Source: CAG-632 sp963626805 (GTDB lineage Bacteria; Bacillota; Clostridia; Lachnospirales; Lachnospiraceae). From it: a stretch of DNA of 64,000 nucleotides. The notes beneath the pieces were generated by a model, which was not told where the DNA came from, ran no database searches, and saw nothing but the letters and a program-made list of their open reading frames with translations. Positions 53,132 through 62,031 of this stretch are shown piece after piece (the first letter of the stretch is position 1; every line of letters starts with the position of its first letter). The translations under genes were made by a program, and so were the position numbers. The stretch is taken from the NCBI GenBank assembly GCA_963626805.1, contig CAVFXS010000019.1, forward strand, positions 1 through 64,000, in the 5' to 3' direction.

Positions 53132-54058
53132 TTACAGATTCTCCGGTGCAAGACCGAGAAGTGTCATGATCAATGCCATACGTACATGCTTTCCGTTCAT
53201 TACCTGCTTGAAATAACATGCCCGCGGATCATCATCCACCTCTGTCGAAATCTCATTTACCCTTGGCAGCGGATGCAGGATCGACATATCCGGCTTCGCC
53301 TTCTTCAGCTTCTCGGTATCCAGAATGTAGGTATCCCGTAACCGGATATAATCCGCTTCATTGAAGAACCGTTCCTTCTGAACACGGGTCATGTATAAAA
53401 TATCCAGATCCCCGATCACATCCTCCATACTCTCTACCTGCTCATACGGGATGTTGTTTTTCTCAAATACTTCCTCCCGAATATAATCCGGTACCTGCAG
53501 CTCCTGTGGTGAGATCAGAACGTAATGGATATTCTGATATCTGGATAATGCCTTGATCAGGGAGTGTACGGTTCTGCCGAATTTCAGATCGCCACAAAAG
53601 CCGATTGTGAAGTTCTCCAGTCTTCCCTTCTCCCGCTGAATGGTTAACAGATCCGTCAGGGTCTGTGTCGGATGTGCATGTCCGCCGTCTCCCGCATTGA
53701 TGATCGGTACCGGCGACTTTAAGGATGCGAGCAATGGTGCTCCCTCCTTTGGATGCCGCATTGCAATAATATCCGCATAGCAGCCTACGACCTGAACCGT
53801 ATCATGAACGCTTTCTCCCTTCGTTGCCGAAGACGAATCGGCCGAAGAAAAACCAAGTACGCTGCCGCCTAACTCTATCATAGCTGCTTCAAAGCTTAAT
53901 CGGGTTCTTGTACTTGGTTCAAAAAATAAGGTTGCAAGCTTCTTTCCCTTACATACCTCACTGTATTTTTCTTTGTGTTCGATAATGTCATTGGCCAGTG
54001 CCAACAGCTTCTCAATTTCCTGTACGCTTAAATCCATTGGATCAATCAAATGTCGCAT
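53132..54058 (-). CDS. pyrB: Aspartate carbamoyltransferase catalytic subunit
   Basis: 308 aa. First dedicated pyrimidine step. Carbamoyl-phosphate loop EPSTRTRLSFE near residue 50, GDGGHAHPTQTLTDLLT near 128 and HPLPRVNEI near 265. Compare the divergent relative at 20655. ACGGAGG precedes the ATG at 54058. Forms a pyrBI operon with its own promoter. Confidence 0.97.
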   Translation of the reverse strand: MRHLIDPMDLSVQEIEKLLALANDIIEHKEKYSEVCKGKKLATLFFEPSTRTRLSFEAAMIELGGSVLGFSSADSSSATKGESVHDTVQVVGCYADIIAMRHPKEGAPLLASLKSPVPIINAGDGGHAHPTQTLTDLLTIQREKGRLENFTIGFCGDLKFGRTVHSLIKALSRYQNIHYVLISPQELQVPDYIREEVFEKNNIPYEQVESMEDVIGDLDILYMTRVQKERFFNEADYIRLRDTYILDTEKLKKAKPDMSILHPLPRVNEISTEVDDDPRACYFKQVMNGKHVRMALIMTLLGLAPENL

Positions 54059-54097
54059 AATGCACCTCCGTACCTTCATCTGTTTTTGTCCTTCAAC

Positions 54098-54126
54098 AGT
54101 ATAATCTTCCGCCCTTCCTGTGTCAA
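54098..54126 (-). promoter_or_regulatory. Promoter of pyrBI
   Basis: Read leftward: TTGACA (54126-54121), 17-base spacer, TATACT (54103-54098). The -35 hexamer overlaps the stop codon of the upstream membrane protein gene. No leader terminator or PyrR-type structure fits in the 40-base leader. Confidence 0.75.
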
Positions 54127-54602
54127 TTATTTCCCGGAATCTCTTTTAACTTTCTGCGAACCAGATTCTCCACCTCTTCCTGCTGGTTCTTCTCGCATTC
54201 AATAATGTACTGCCGCTTATTGGCGCGCAGCTTCACCTTTATTGTATTTATGTTGTCATTTACGAATTTATAACCTTCAATGTGCTCCCAGTCAATAAAA
54301 GTTAATCCCACAAACATGCCTTCTTCGGAAAGTCCACTGCGGATTCGAGTCGTTATGACAATAAAGAAGATATACATCAGGAGCGGCGGCACAAATATGT
54401 AATACCGGAACCAGACAGACATGGCGATTCCCACCAGTGCCACATTGACATTGATGATCTCTGACACACTGCTGGAGCGCCCCAGCCGGCTTTCCACCAG
54501 AATACCCTTCTGCCGGTGCAAAACCACACAACTGATAATCCCGATCGTCACAAATCCCAGCGTAAGTGCTGCGGATAATACATATTGTAAATACTGCCAC
54601 AT
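54123..54602 (-). CDS. Small membrane protein, DUF5673-like
   Basis: 159 aa. Three hydrophobic segments (about residues 4-27, 52-70, 74-92) followed by a soluble C-terminal domain (about 100-155) with WEHIEGYKFV and a pattern of alternating beta strands, similar to DUF5673/PH-like domains at the membrane. The ATG at 54602 has CAGGAG upstream. Function unknown. It lies 85 bases after metG. Confidence 0.75.
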   Translation of the reverse strand: MWQYLQYVLSAALTLGFVTIGIISCVVLHRQKGILVESRLGRSSSVSEIINVNVALVGIAMSVWFRYYIFVPPLLMYIFFIVITTRIRSGLSEEGMFVGLTFIDWEHIEGYKFVNDNINTIKVKLRANKRQYIIECEKNQQEEVENLVRRKLKEIPGNN

Positions 54603-54638
54603 AACCTTTATCTCCTGCTTTTCTACCGGTTTTATAAA

Positions 54639-54669
54639 TGACCGCACACCATTCCTGATATGCGGTCAT
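54639..54669 (-). terminator. Hairpin downstream of metG
   Basis: ATGACCGCA pairs with TGCGGTCAT around a 13-base loop, just after the metG stop. The following T-run is interrupted, so termination may be partial. Confidence 0.5.
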
Positions 54670-54687
54670 TCATTTCTTCAAATTCTG

Positions 54688-56634
54688 TTAACGGATCTCT
54701 GCTCCGTGCGGCATCTCCTTCTCGGATGTCAACAGAGAAAGATTTCCGTTCTCATCCTCTGCACACAGAAGCATGCCCTCTGATTTTACTCCTGCCAGTG
54801 TTGCCGGCTTTAAGTTCGTTACTACAACGACCTTCTTACCTACCATCTCTTCCGGTGAGTACTGGGACTTGATGCCGGATACGATCTGACGGATCTCGCT
54901 GCCGATCTTAACCTGTGAGCACAACAGCTTCTTGGACTTCTTTACCTCTTCACAGGCAATAATCTGTCCCATCCGTAACTGTACCTTGTCAAACAGATCA
55001 ATGTCGATTTCTTCCTTCTGCTCAACATCAATACCAGGACCGTACTGATTTAATTTCGCCTCTTCCTTCCGGCGCTCCAGCTCCTCCAGAACCTCATTAA
55101 CATCCAGACGTGCGAATAAGATCTCCGGCTTCTCGGTTACCTTATTATTATTCGGATACATACCGAAGCTTCCCAACTGATCGCACTCACGATCGGTTGC
55201 ATTTAACTGCTTTAAGATCTTTTCTGCAGTCTCCGGCATGAAGGACTTTAACAATACCGCACCAATGGTGATACTCTCAACCAGATTGTAAAGAACGGTC
55301 TCCAGTCTGCCACGGGATGCCTCATCCTTTGCCAATGCCCAAGGCATGGTCTCATCAATGTATTTGTTACATCTCTTAAAGAGTGTGAATATCTCTGTAA
55401 TCGCATCTGCAACCCGAAGCTTCTCCATTGCCTTTGTTACCTTTAACGGAGTCTCCAGTGCCAGCTTCTTCAGCTCCTCGTCTACCGGTTCCGAAACCTC
55501 TGAATTATAGACGATACCGCCAAAGTACTTATTAGACATGGAAATGGTCCGGTTCACCAGATTTCCTAAAGTATTGGCCAGATCGGAGTTCATACGCTCT
55601 ACGATCAGCTCCCATGAGATCACGCCATCATTCTCAAACGGCATCTCATGAAGCAGGAAATAACGAACCGCATCGACACCAAACATCTCTACCAGATCAT
55701 CGGCATAGATTACATTTCCCTTGGACTTACTCATCTTTCCGTCACTCTGGATCAGCCATGGATGACCGAATACCTGCTTCGGAAGCGGAAGGTCTAATGC
55801 CATCAGCATGATCGGCCAGTAAATGGTATGGAATCGTAAGATATCCTTTCCGATCAGATGCAGATCTGCCGGCCAGTACTTCTTAAATAACGGATCACTG
55901 TTGCCGTCTACATCATAGCCAAGACCGGTAATGTAGTTTGTTAATGCATCGATCCATACATAAATAACATGCTTGTCATCAAAATCAACCGGGATGCCCC
56001 ACTTAAAGGAGGTTCTGGATACACACAGATCCTGCAGTCCAGGAAGCAGGAAGTTATTCATCATCTCGTTCTTTCTTGCCTCCGGCTGAATGAACTCCGG
56101 ATGAGCGTTAATGTGCTGGATCAGCTTGTCGGTGTATTTGCTGAGCTTGAAGAAGTATGCCTCTTCCTTCGCCGGCTGACACTCTCTGCCGCAGTCCGGA
56201 CATTTGCCGTCGATCAGCTGGGAGCTGGTAAAGAAGGACTCACAAGGTGTACAGTACATACCCTCATACTCACCCTTATAAATATCACCTTTTTCATATA
56301 ATTTCTTAAAGATCTTCTGAACCTGCTTCTCATGATCCTCATCGGTAGTACGGATAAACTTATCATAGGAAGTATTCATCAGATCCCAGATTCTCTTGAT
56401 CTCACCGGCAGTCTTGTCTACGAACTCCTTCGGGGTAACGCCTGCCTCTGCTGCCTTCTGCTCGATCTTCTGACCATGCTCATCGGTACCGGTCTGGAAC
56501 CGTACGTCATAGCCTAAAAATCTCTTGTACCGTGCAATACTGTCTGCCAGTACGATTTCATACGTGTTTCCAATGTGCGGCTTGCCTGATGTATAGGCAA
56601 TCGCAGTTGTGATGTAATAAGGTTTCTTTGCCAT
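54688..56634 (-). CDS. metG: Methionyl-tRNA synthetase
   Basis: 648 aa. Class I signature KPHIGNTYE near residue 17, zinc knuckle with CTPCESFF and CPDCGREC near 130-150, and KMSKSKGN near 300. A C-terminal EMAP-type tRNA-binding domain (about 545-648, KKLLCSQVKIGSEIRQIVSG) is fused, as in many Firmicutes. AGGAGGAG precedes ATG. A leader of about 260 bases with a terminator hairpin lies upstream. Confidence 0.97.
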   Translation of the reverse strand: MAKKPYYITTAIAYTSGKPHIGNTYEIVLADSIARYKRFLGYDVRFQTGTDEHGQKIEQKAAEAGVTPKEFVDKTAGEIKRIWDLMNTSYDKFIRTTDEDHEKQVQKIFKKLYEKGDIYKGEYEGMYCTPCESFFTSSQLIDGKCPDCGRECQPAKEEAYFFKLSKYTDKLIQHINAHPEFIQPEARKNEMMNNFLLPGLQDLCVSRTSFKWGIPVDFDDKHVIYVWIDALTNYITGLGYDVDGNSDPLFKKYWPADLHLIGKDILRFHTIYWPIMLMALDLPLPKQVFGHPWLIQSDGKMSKSKGNVIYADDLVEMFGVDAVRYFLLHEMPFENDGVISWELIVERMNSDLANTLGNLVNRTISMSNKYFGGIVYNSEVSEPVDEELKKLALETPLKVTKAMEKLRVADAITEIFTLFKRCNKYIDETMPWALAKDEASRGRLETVLYNLVESITIGAVLLKSFMPETAEKILKQLNATDRECDQLGSFGMYPNNNKVTEKPEILFARLDVNEVLEELERRKEEAKLNQYGPGIDVEQKEEIDIDLFDKVQLRMGQIIACEEVKKSKKLLCSQVKIGSEIRQIVSGIKSQYSPEEMVGKKVVVVTNLKPATLAGVKSEGMLLCAEDENGNLSLLTSEKEMPHGAEIR

Positions 56635-56670
56635 TTCTGCTCCTCCTGCATTCTATTTCTCTTCCTATCA

Positions 56671-56736
56671 GAAAACCCGCCCTTAAGATTCCTGTCCGGC
56701 GTTTCGACCTTCTGTTCAAGTCATCTTAAAGACGGG
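56671..56736 (-). terminator. Attenuator-like terminator in the metG leader
   Basis: Read leftward: CCCGTCTTTAAGAT (56736-56723) pairs with ATCTTAAGGGCGGG (56689-56676), then TTTT, 37 bases before the metG start. The 33-base loop is long. The upstream leader (to about 56850) contains AGTAC repeats, CAGAGA and CTGTGAACAG segments that recall T-box stem I, and an ATG triplet in CTTATGGAAG that could be a Met specifier, but the canonical T-box sequence is not found in the right place. Confidence 0.6.
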
Positions 56737-56898
56737 TATAAATCACTCCAAGACCATCTTCCATAAGTACTCCACTCTCTGTTCACAGCTCCCCAGAGTC
56801 TCTGTCAGTGTCCTTCTCATGTACTCTTCTTTTCCTTGCGTATAACCTTATAAAACTAACTTTAAGTATACCTATCCGGTTCTCAACTGTCAAGCATT

Positions 56899-57852
56899 CT
56901 ACTCGAAATTATCTTCCATGCTGTGAATCAGCCGGACAATCATAGTATGTCCCGGAACCGGCACTCCATACTTCTTTGCCAGATCCACAATACAGCCATT
57001 TAACGTATCGATTTCCGTCTTCTGCTTCTTCTCGATATCCTGTAATGTGGATGCCCGATGATAATAGGTATCCGGTATCAGTTTCTCATAAAATACCTGC
57101 TTATATTCCTTAGCAGTCGCCCAGTTGGTCGTGTATCCTGCCGCATCCATAACCGCATAGGTCTCATCAATCAGCTGATCCATAATGGCTCTGGAGGATT
57201 CCGACTCCATCAGCTTTCCGTAATTCACACCAAGAATCGCTCCCAGCGGATTCAGCGTCGTATTGTAAAGCATCTTTGCCCACAGGAACTTACCGACATC
57301 CTCTGTTACCTGCGTCGGCATCCCTGCCGTGTCCAATGCGTGTGCCAGCGGCTCCATGCAGCTGTTATCACATCCGTGCAGGGAACCCAGTAAGATCGGT
57401 GCCGTATGCACGGTGACATGACTGATATTCGGCTCCGGTCTTAAAAATCCGGTAATCACTCTGGCATTATACACCTGCTCCTTCGGGAAATATTCCAGAT
57501 ACGGAACATCATTTCCCCAGCCGTTCTGCATAATTACGAGCTTGCCGTTCTTCTTCAGACACTCCCGGTGATTCCACAGTTCTTTGCTCACTTCCGGGTT
57601 AGCCATCGTCTTTGTACTGATGATTACATAATCATATGCATCGGAAGGAAGTTCTTCATAAGACTCATACGCTCCGACATCTCCCGCCGGACAGCTGTAC
57701 TCACCAAACAGTCCATTCCTGCCGATTCCTTTCTCACGGATTGCCTGCAGGGTCTTTCCCCGCGCCAGAATATCCACCTGCACATCCTGGCTTCTTAAAA
57801 ATGTTGCGATCGCAATTCCAATTGCTCCCGCACCTACTACTAATGTCATCAT
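56899..57852 (-). CDS. Ketopantoate reductase family protein
   Basis: 317 aa NADP-dependent 2-dehydropantoate-2-reductase-type fold. Rossmann motif VVGAGAIGIAIATFL at the N-terminus, and the C-terminal domain with NTTLNPLGAILGVNYGKLM (shown here as LNPLGAILGVNYGKL). It overlaps the preceding SDR gene by ATGA, so the two are translationally coupled. No pantothenate genes are nearby, so a role in another 2-oxoacid or hydroxyacid reduction with its SDR partner is possible. Confidence 0.88.
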   Translation of the reverse strand: MMTLVVGAGAIGIAIATFLRSQDVQVDILARGKTLQAIREKGIGRNGLFGEYSCPAGDVGAYESYEELPSDAYDYVIISTKTMANPEVSKELWNHRECLKKNGKLVIMQNGWGNDVPYLEYFPKEQVYNARVITGFLRPEPNISHVTVHTAPILLGSLHGCDNSCMEPLAHALDTAGMPTQVTEDVGKFLWAKMLYNTTLNPLGAILGVNYGKLMESESSRAIMDQLIDETYAVMDAAGYTTNWATAKEYKQVFYEKLIPDTYYHRASTLQDIEKKQKTEIDTLNGCIVDLAKKYGVPVPGHTMIVRLIHSMEDNFE

Positions 57853-58649
57853 GGTCTCTGTCCTAAGCCGCCTTCCAGTGTAATTGTCTCGCCTGTCATA
57901 TACTTGAAATCCGGTGATGCCAGCTGTACACAGACTCTTCCGATCTCCAACTCAGAATCTCCGATGTGTCCCATCGGGGGCGTGTGTACGTTCTTCTCAA
58001 ATGCATCCGGATATGCCTTCTGGAACTGCTCCAGCTGTGAGGTCCATGCCAGCGGGCAGATAATATTTACATTAATTCCGTCCTTTGCCCACTCGGTTGC
58101 CGCTACTCTGGTCAGACCACGAATGCCTTCCTTCGCTGCTGCGTATGCACACTGCCCGAAATTACCGAACAGACCGGCACCGGATGCGAAATTGATCACC
58201 GAACCCTTCTGCTCCTTCAAATACGGATAGCATGCCTTCATATAATAAAAAGCTGCATATAGGCCGGAGTACATTGCCAGATTAAACTGGTCGGTCGTGT
58301 GCTCTGCCAGCGGCACACCAGAAGCAGATGCCTGTGCGTTATTGATCAGCACATCGATTCTTCCAAATGTATCCATGGTCTGTTTTATCACATTGGCAAC
58401 CACTGCTTCATTGTCTGCACTTGCTTCAATGTCTGCCTGAACTGCCAGTACCTTGATTCCGTACAGACGCTCCAGCTCTTCCTTTGCATCTTCAAGCTTC
58501 TTCACATTCCGTCCTGTGATAACAAGATTGGCGCCTTCTTTCGCATATGCTGTTGCGATTCCGTAACCGATCGAGCCGCATCTTCCGTCACTTAAGACTG
58601 CACGTCCGCCACCGGTAATGATTGCTGTTTTGCCTGTTAAAAATCCCAT
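57849..58649 (-). CDS. Short-chain dehydrogenase/reductase
   Basis: 266 aa. Rossmann fold with an insertion in the cofactor loop: TGGGRAVLSDGRCGSIGYG instead of the compact TGxxxGIG. This resembles the spaced loops of FabI-like or atypical SDRs. NNAQASA near residue 95, Ser in NFASGAG and the Tyr-Lys pair in CAYAAAKEG (near 168) are present. The C-terminus TGETITLEGGLG is standard. AAGGAGG precedes ATG. Forms a two-gene operon with the ketopantoate-reductase-like gene. Confidence 0.92.
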   Translation of the reverse strand: MGFLTGKTAIITGGGRAVLSDGRCGSIGYGIATAYAKEGANLVITGRNVKKLEDAKEELERLYGIKVLAVQADIEASADNEAVVANVIKQTMDTFGRIDVLINNAQASASGVPLAEHTTDQFNLAMYSGLYAAFYYMKACYPYLKEQKGSVINFASGAGLFGNFGQCAYAAAKEGIRGLTRVAATEWAKDGINVNIICPLAWTSQLEQFQKAYPDAFEKNVHTPPMGHIGDSELEIGRVCVQLASPDFKYMTGETITLEGGLGQRP

Positions 58650-58783
58650 ACCTTACATCCTCCTTACTCTTATATCTGCATGTGCGAATATTCCATACAC
58701 ATATGCTCTTTTCTGCTACTTGTCAGTATACCAAAATCCGGTCAGAAATTCCACCGATTCCACTGCTTCTTCTCTATTTTTAG

Positions 58784-58812
58784 TTGTTTTTTCTCAATGC
58801 TATGCGTATAAT
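58784..58812 (+). promoter_or_regulatory. Promoter of the DUF885 lipoprotein gene
   Basis: TTGTTT (58784-58789), 17-base spacer, TATAAT (58807-58812). It lies about 45 bases before the start. Confidence 0.65.
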
Positions 58813-58858
58813 TATCATAGGTTATTTTATGTAAAACACAAGCATAGAAGGAGTTTAT

Positions 58859-60649
58859 ATGAATCTACATACTATTTCGAAACGAATCACAGCCGTTGCC
58901 TTAAGTGCAGTGCTGTTGTTTACCGCTTCCGGATGTACCAATTCCTCGGTTGCCGCAACACCCGATGCCGAGTTTGATGCATTTCTGGAGGAGTTATTTA
59001 CAGAGGAAGTCACCTCAAATACCCTGAATCTCCATTTCACCTTAAAGGATCCGGAGGGGTACGGCATTGAGGATCTGGAGCCAACGCTCGGCGATCTGGA
59101 TGACCGCGACTTTGCAAGCATGGATTCCGACTGGGACGATCTGGATGGCACCTTTCAGGAATTAAAGTCCTATAATTATAAGAAGCTGGATGCCAAGCAG
59201 CAGCTGACTTATGATGTCCTGTATCATTACATGGAACAGGAATTATCCGTGCGTGACTGCAAGTACGAGGGAACCGTTTTCGGTCAGGTCACCGGCGTGC
59301 AGAGCAATATGCCGCTTAATATGTCTCTGTATGAATTCTACTCCAAGGATGACGTGGAAGATTATCTGGCACTGATGGAGCTTCTGGATGATTATTTTGA
59401 ATACTGCGTGGATTATGAGAAGTACCGTACCGATAACGGATACGGTATGTCCGACGGTGCCATCGACGATGCGGTCGAACAATGTAATGAGTTTCTGGCA
59501 CACCGCGAGGACAATTATCTGATCACCACCTTTGATAACCGGATGGATGAGCTGGATTTCTTAACCGAAACCGAAAAAAGCTCCTATAAGGACCAGAACA
59601 AAAACTCCGTTCTGAATACCGTGATTCCTGCCTACGAGAACATGATCGATGAGCTGAACGGTCTGAAGGGCAAGGGTAAGGATCTGGGCGGCATCTGCAA
59701 TTATGAAGGCGGAAAAGAATATTATGAGTATATTCTGGCGCATAAGACCGGTTCCTCCAAATCCGTTAAGGAAATGGAAACGGTCCTGAATCAGGTGCTG
59801 GATGACTCCATGGAAATGCTTTATGACGTCTATGTGAATGCACCGGATGTGTATATGGAATATTTCGGAGATGAGAACTTCGTGGTAGAGGGATTATCCG
59901 ATCCACGCAGCTTCTTAGAATATTACAAGCAGGAAATGGACGGTTCTTATCCGACACCGCCGGAGGTCAACTATAAGATCAGTGACATCGATCCATCCAT
60001 TGCAGATATTTTATCTCCTGCATTCTGTGTAACTCCTTGCATTGATGATTATACCGACAATGTGATCCAGGTAAACCGAAGCAAGGACAATGGCGGTGCC
60101 GGCGGCTTATCTGCCACCTATGCACATGAGGGATATCCGGGACATCTTTACCAGATGACGTATTTCCTGTCCACGGATCCTTATCCGGTTCGGGATACCT
60201 TAAGCTTCCTCGGCTATGATGAGGGCTGGGCCATGTATGTTGAAATGCGTTCCTACAATCTGGTCACCTATGAAAATTATGACAGTAACTATGTCCGTGA
60301 GATGTATATCGCAGGTACCCTGCAAAACATTGCGTTCTCCTGTCTGGCCGACATCTATGTAAATTATTACGGATACACTGTGGATCAGCTGGCAAGCTAT
60401 ATGGATGATAACGGATTTAACGGCGATGCCGCACAGGGCTTATATGATATGATGATTGAAGAACCGGGATATTATCCTCAGTACTTCATCGGTTATCTGG
60501 AGTTCGTTGAACTGCGGGACTATGCCGAGGAGAAGCTCGGTGAGGATTTTGACGAGGTAGCCTACCATAAGGTCATTCTGGAAACCGGTCCGTGTGATTT
60601 CGATACCTTGCGGACACAGGTTGATCGATATATTGAGACAGTTAAATAG
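58859..60649 (+). CDS. DUF885-family lipoprotein, probable metallopeptidase
   Basis: 596 aa. Signal peptide with lipobox TASGC (Cys at about 27), so it is anchored outside the cell. The DUF885 domain covers the rest; its zinc motif HEGYPGH is at about residue 424, and the Glu partner region YDEGWAMYVEMR is near 455. Related proteins are HExxH-like peptidases of unclear substrate. AAGGAG precedes ATG, and a terminator follows. The acidic composition is usual for extracellular proteins of this lineage. Confidence 0.9.
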   Translation: MNLHTISKRITAVALSAVLLFTASGCTNSSVAATPDAEFDAFLEELFTEEVTSNTLNLHFTLKDPEGYGIEDLEPTLGDLDDRDFASMDSDWDDLDGTFQELKSYNYKKLDAKQQLTYDVLYHYMEQELSVRDCKYEGTVFGQVTGVQSNMPLNMSLYEFYSKDDVEDYLALMELLDDYFEYCVDYEKYRTDNGYGMSDGAIDDAVEQCNEFLAHREDNYLITTFDNRMDELDFLTETEKSSYKDQNKNSVLNTVIPAYENMIDELNGLKGKGKDLGGICNYEGGKEYYEYILAHKTGSSKSVKEMETVLNQVLDDSMEMLYDVYVNAPDVYMEYFGDENFVVEGLSDPRSFLEYYKQEMDGSYPTPPEVNYKISDIDPSIADILSPAFCVTPCIDDYTDNVIQVNRSKDNGGAGGLSATYAHEGYPGHLYQMTYFLSTDPYPVRDTLSFLGYDEGWAMYVEMRSYNLVTYENYDSNYVREMYIAGTLQNIAFSCLADIYVNYYGYTVDQLASYMDDNGFNGDAAQGLYDMMIEEPGYYPQYFIGYLEFVELRDYAEEKLGEDFDEVAYHKVILETGPCDFDTLRTQVDRYIETVK

Positions 60650-60670
60650 TGAAGCGATAAGTTCATTTAG

Positions 60671-60704
60671 AAAAGGAGCAGTTGCACGAATGCCTGCTCC
60701 TTTT
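60671..60704 (+). terminator. Terminator between DUF885 gene and the convergent small regulator gene
   Basis: AAAAGGAGCAG (60671-60681) pairs with CTGCTCCTTTT (60694-60704). Arms are A- and T-rich so it can serve both genes. Confidence 0.85.
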
Positions 60705-60715
60705 CATATTGCTCT

Positions 60716-61165
60716 TTATGCTTCTCGCGGAAACGAGCCTATCAGTGTCGGCTTCATCCCATATGCTTCGGAGAAACGATAAATATAAGTATTGACCACG
60801 GATGCGGAATATACCTGCTGCTCCAGGCAGCATTTCACAATCTGATCATTTAAACAGGCATCCTCAAAATGGTAACCTGCCAGATGTAATAACTCTTCTG
60901 CTTCCTCCACCGTCAGCCCCAGTGCAATACAATATGCCAGTGCGATTGCCTTGGTCGGTCGATACCGGTCACCAACCTTTTTTAACTTACTATGTACCCG
61001 CCGGTCAATGTTCCCGCGCTTATAAATACTGTAGGGATGTTCAAATTCACCAGATAGAATCAAGTCATTGATTCGCTGCTCCACGTACCGCTTAAAACTT
61101 TTCTCAGGATCATTCACAAAATGCTCCTGTAAATATTCATCCATGATCAAATCCATCTCTGTCAT
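60716..61165 (-). CDS. Small helical regulator-like protein
   Basis: 149 aa, all-helical. The segment YKRGNIDRRVHSKLKKVG, then YRPTKAIALAYCIALGLTVE and EAEELLHLAGYHF, matches a helix-turn-helix-like domain that I recognise from the C-termini of macro-domain proteins and from stand-alone regulators in Firmicutes. No catalytic domain is attached here. The start is taken at the first ATG with GGGAG about 13 bases upstream. Function unknown; regulation or nucleic-acid binding is inference. Confidence 0.7.
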   Translation of the reverse strand: MTEMDLIMDEYLQEHFVNDPEKSFKRYVEQRINDLILSGEFEHPYSIYKRGNIDRRVHSKLKKVGDRYRPTKAIALAYCIALGLTVEEAEELLHLAGYHFEDACLNDQIVKCCLEQQVYSASVVNTYIYRFSEAYGMKPTLIGSFPREA

Positions 61166-61270
61166 CGCTTCTGCACTCTCCCACCTGTTCTCTTTTGATT
61201 CATATGGATTATCATATAATATTTTGAAAGATTTTAGGTCTATACAGAAGCGACATTCGTCAAAAAATAA

Positions 61271-61429
61271 CTATTCTGTCCGATGTTTTTCGATAATTTC
61301 TTTAAATCTCTGATAAGAGGCATCGGTCTCCCGGTCTGCCATCTGATCAATTTCCTCTTCGATTGCCTGCTCATCTAACTCACTGAATAATCCTGCCAGA
61401 TCATCCTCTGAAAAAAAGTTGCCGTCCAT
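61271..61429 (-). CDS. Small acidic protein, unknown function
   Basis: 52 aa beginning MDGNFFSEDDLAGLFSELDE. It has 15 acidic residues, is probably helical, and has no membrane segment or cysteine. GAGGAGG lies six bases before the ATG at 61429; the open frame continues upstream into spmB but without a start signal. It is 62 bases downstream of spmB and may share its transcript. No family recognised. Confidence 0.65.
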   Translation of the reverse strand: MDGNFFSEDDLAGLFSELDEQAIEEEIDQMADRETDASYQRFKEIIEKHRTE

Positions 61430-61491
61430 TTGTAACCTCCTCGTATCCGTAACAATATATAAGTTAAATATATAGTTATCATAACAAATCC

Positions 61492-62031
61492 CTAATGGAA
61501 TAACAAGGTACTTATTACCACACTTGCTATGATTCCGGCCATGGTCGCGATCAGTCCGCCAACCAGCGTCCATCTGGTTTTCTTAATGCCGACTGCCAGA
61601 AAATACACCGACATAATATAGAAAATACTCTCCGTACAGCTCATGACAATGGATGCCAGCAGCCCGATCTGCGAATCGGTTCCAAACTCCTTAAACAGAT
61701 CAAATACCAGTCCATTTGCCGCCGAGGTGGAAAACATCCGTACCAGAATCAGCGGCAGCACCTCCGCCGGGATCCGAAAAAGCTCTCCCACCGGAGCAAG
61801 AAGCTCCGCCAGCATATTCAATGCACCGGATGTCCGTATAATTCCGACTGCAACCATCAGTCCCACCAGGGTCGGGGCAATATCCACTACAATCCGGAAT
61901 CCATCCTTCACGCCCCGAATAAATATATCATATACCTTCTCCCGATTCAGGATTCCATAACCGACAATATAGAAAATCACCAACGGCATCAGGAAGTTGG
62001 ACACCATGGAAATGATACCCATCAGACTCAT
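61492..62031 (-). CDS. spmB: Spore maturation protein B
   Basis: 179 aa membrane protein of the nucleoside-recognition (Gate) type. Several helices; characteristic stretch PLILVRMFSTSAANGL near residue 95. SpmA and SpmB are needed for spore core dehydration in Bacillus and Clostridium. Its ATG overlaps the spmA stop (ATGA), with GGAGG six bases upstream. Confidence 0.92.
   Translation of the reverse strand: MSLMGIISMVSNFLMPLVIFYIVGYGILNREKVYDIFIRGVKDGFRIVVDIAPTLVGLMVAVGIIRTSGALNMLAELLAPVGELFRIPAEVLPLILVRMFSTSAANGLVFDLFKEFGTDSQIGLLASIVMSCTESIFYIMSVYFLAVGIKKTRWTLVGGLIATMAGIIASVVISTLLFH

Noticed and set aside
56635..56890. A standard T-box riboswitch before metG
   Set aside because: Terminator and stem-I-like fragments exist, but the AGGGUGGNACCGCG sequence with its tRNA-acceptor bulge is not found, so only an attenuator-like leader is claimed.
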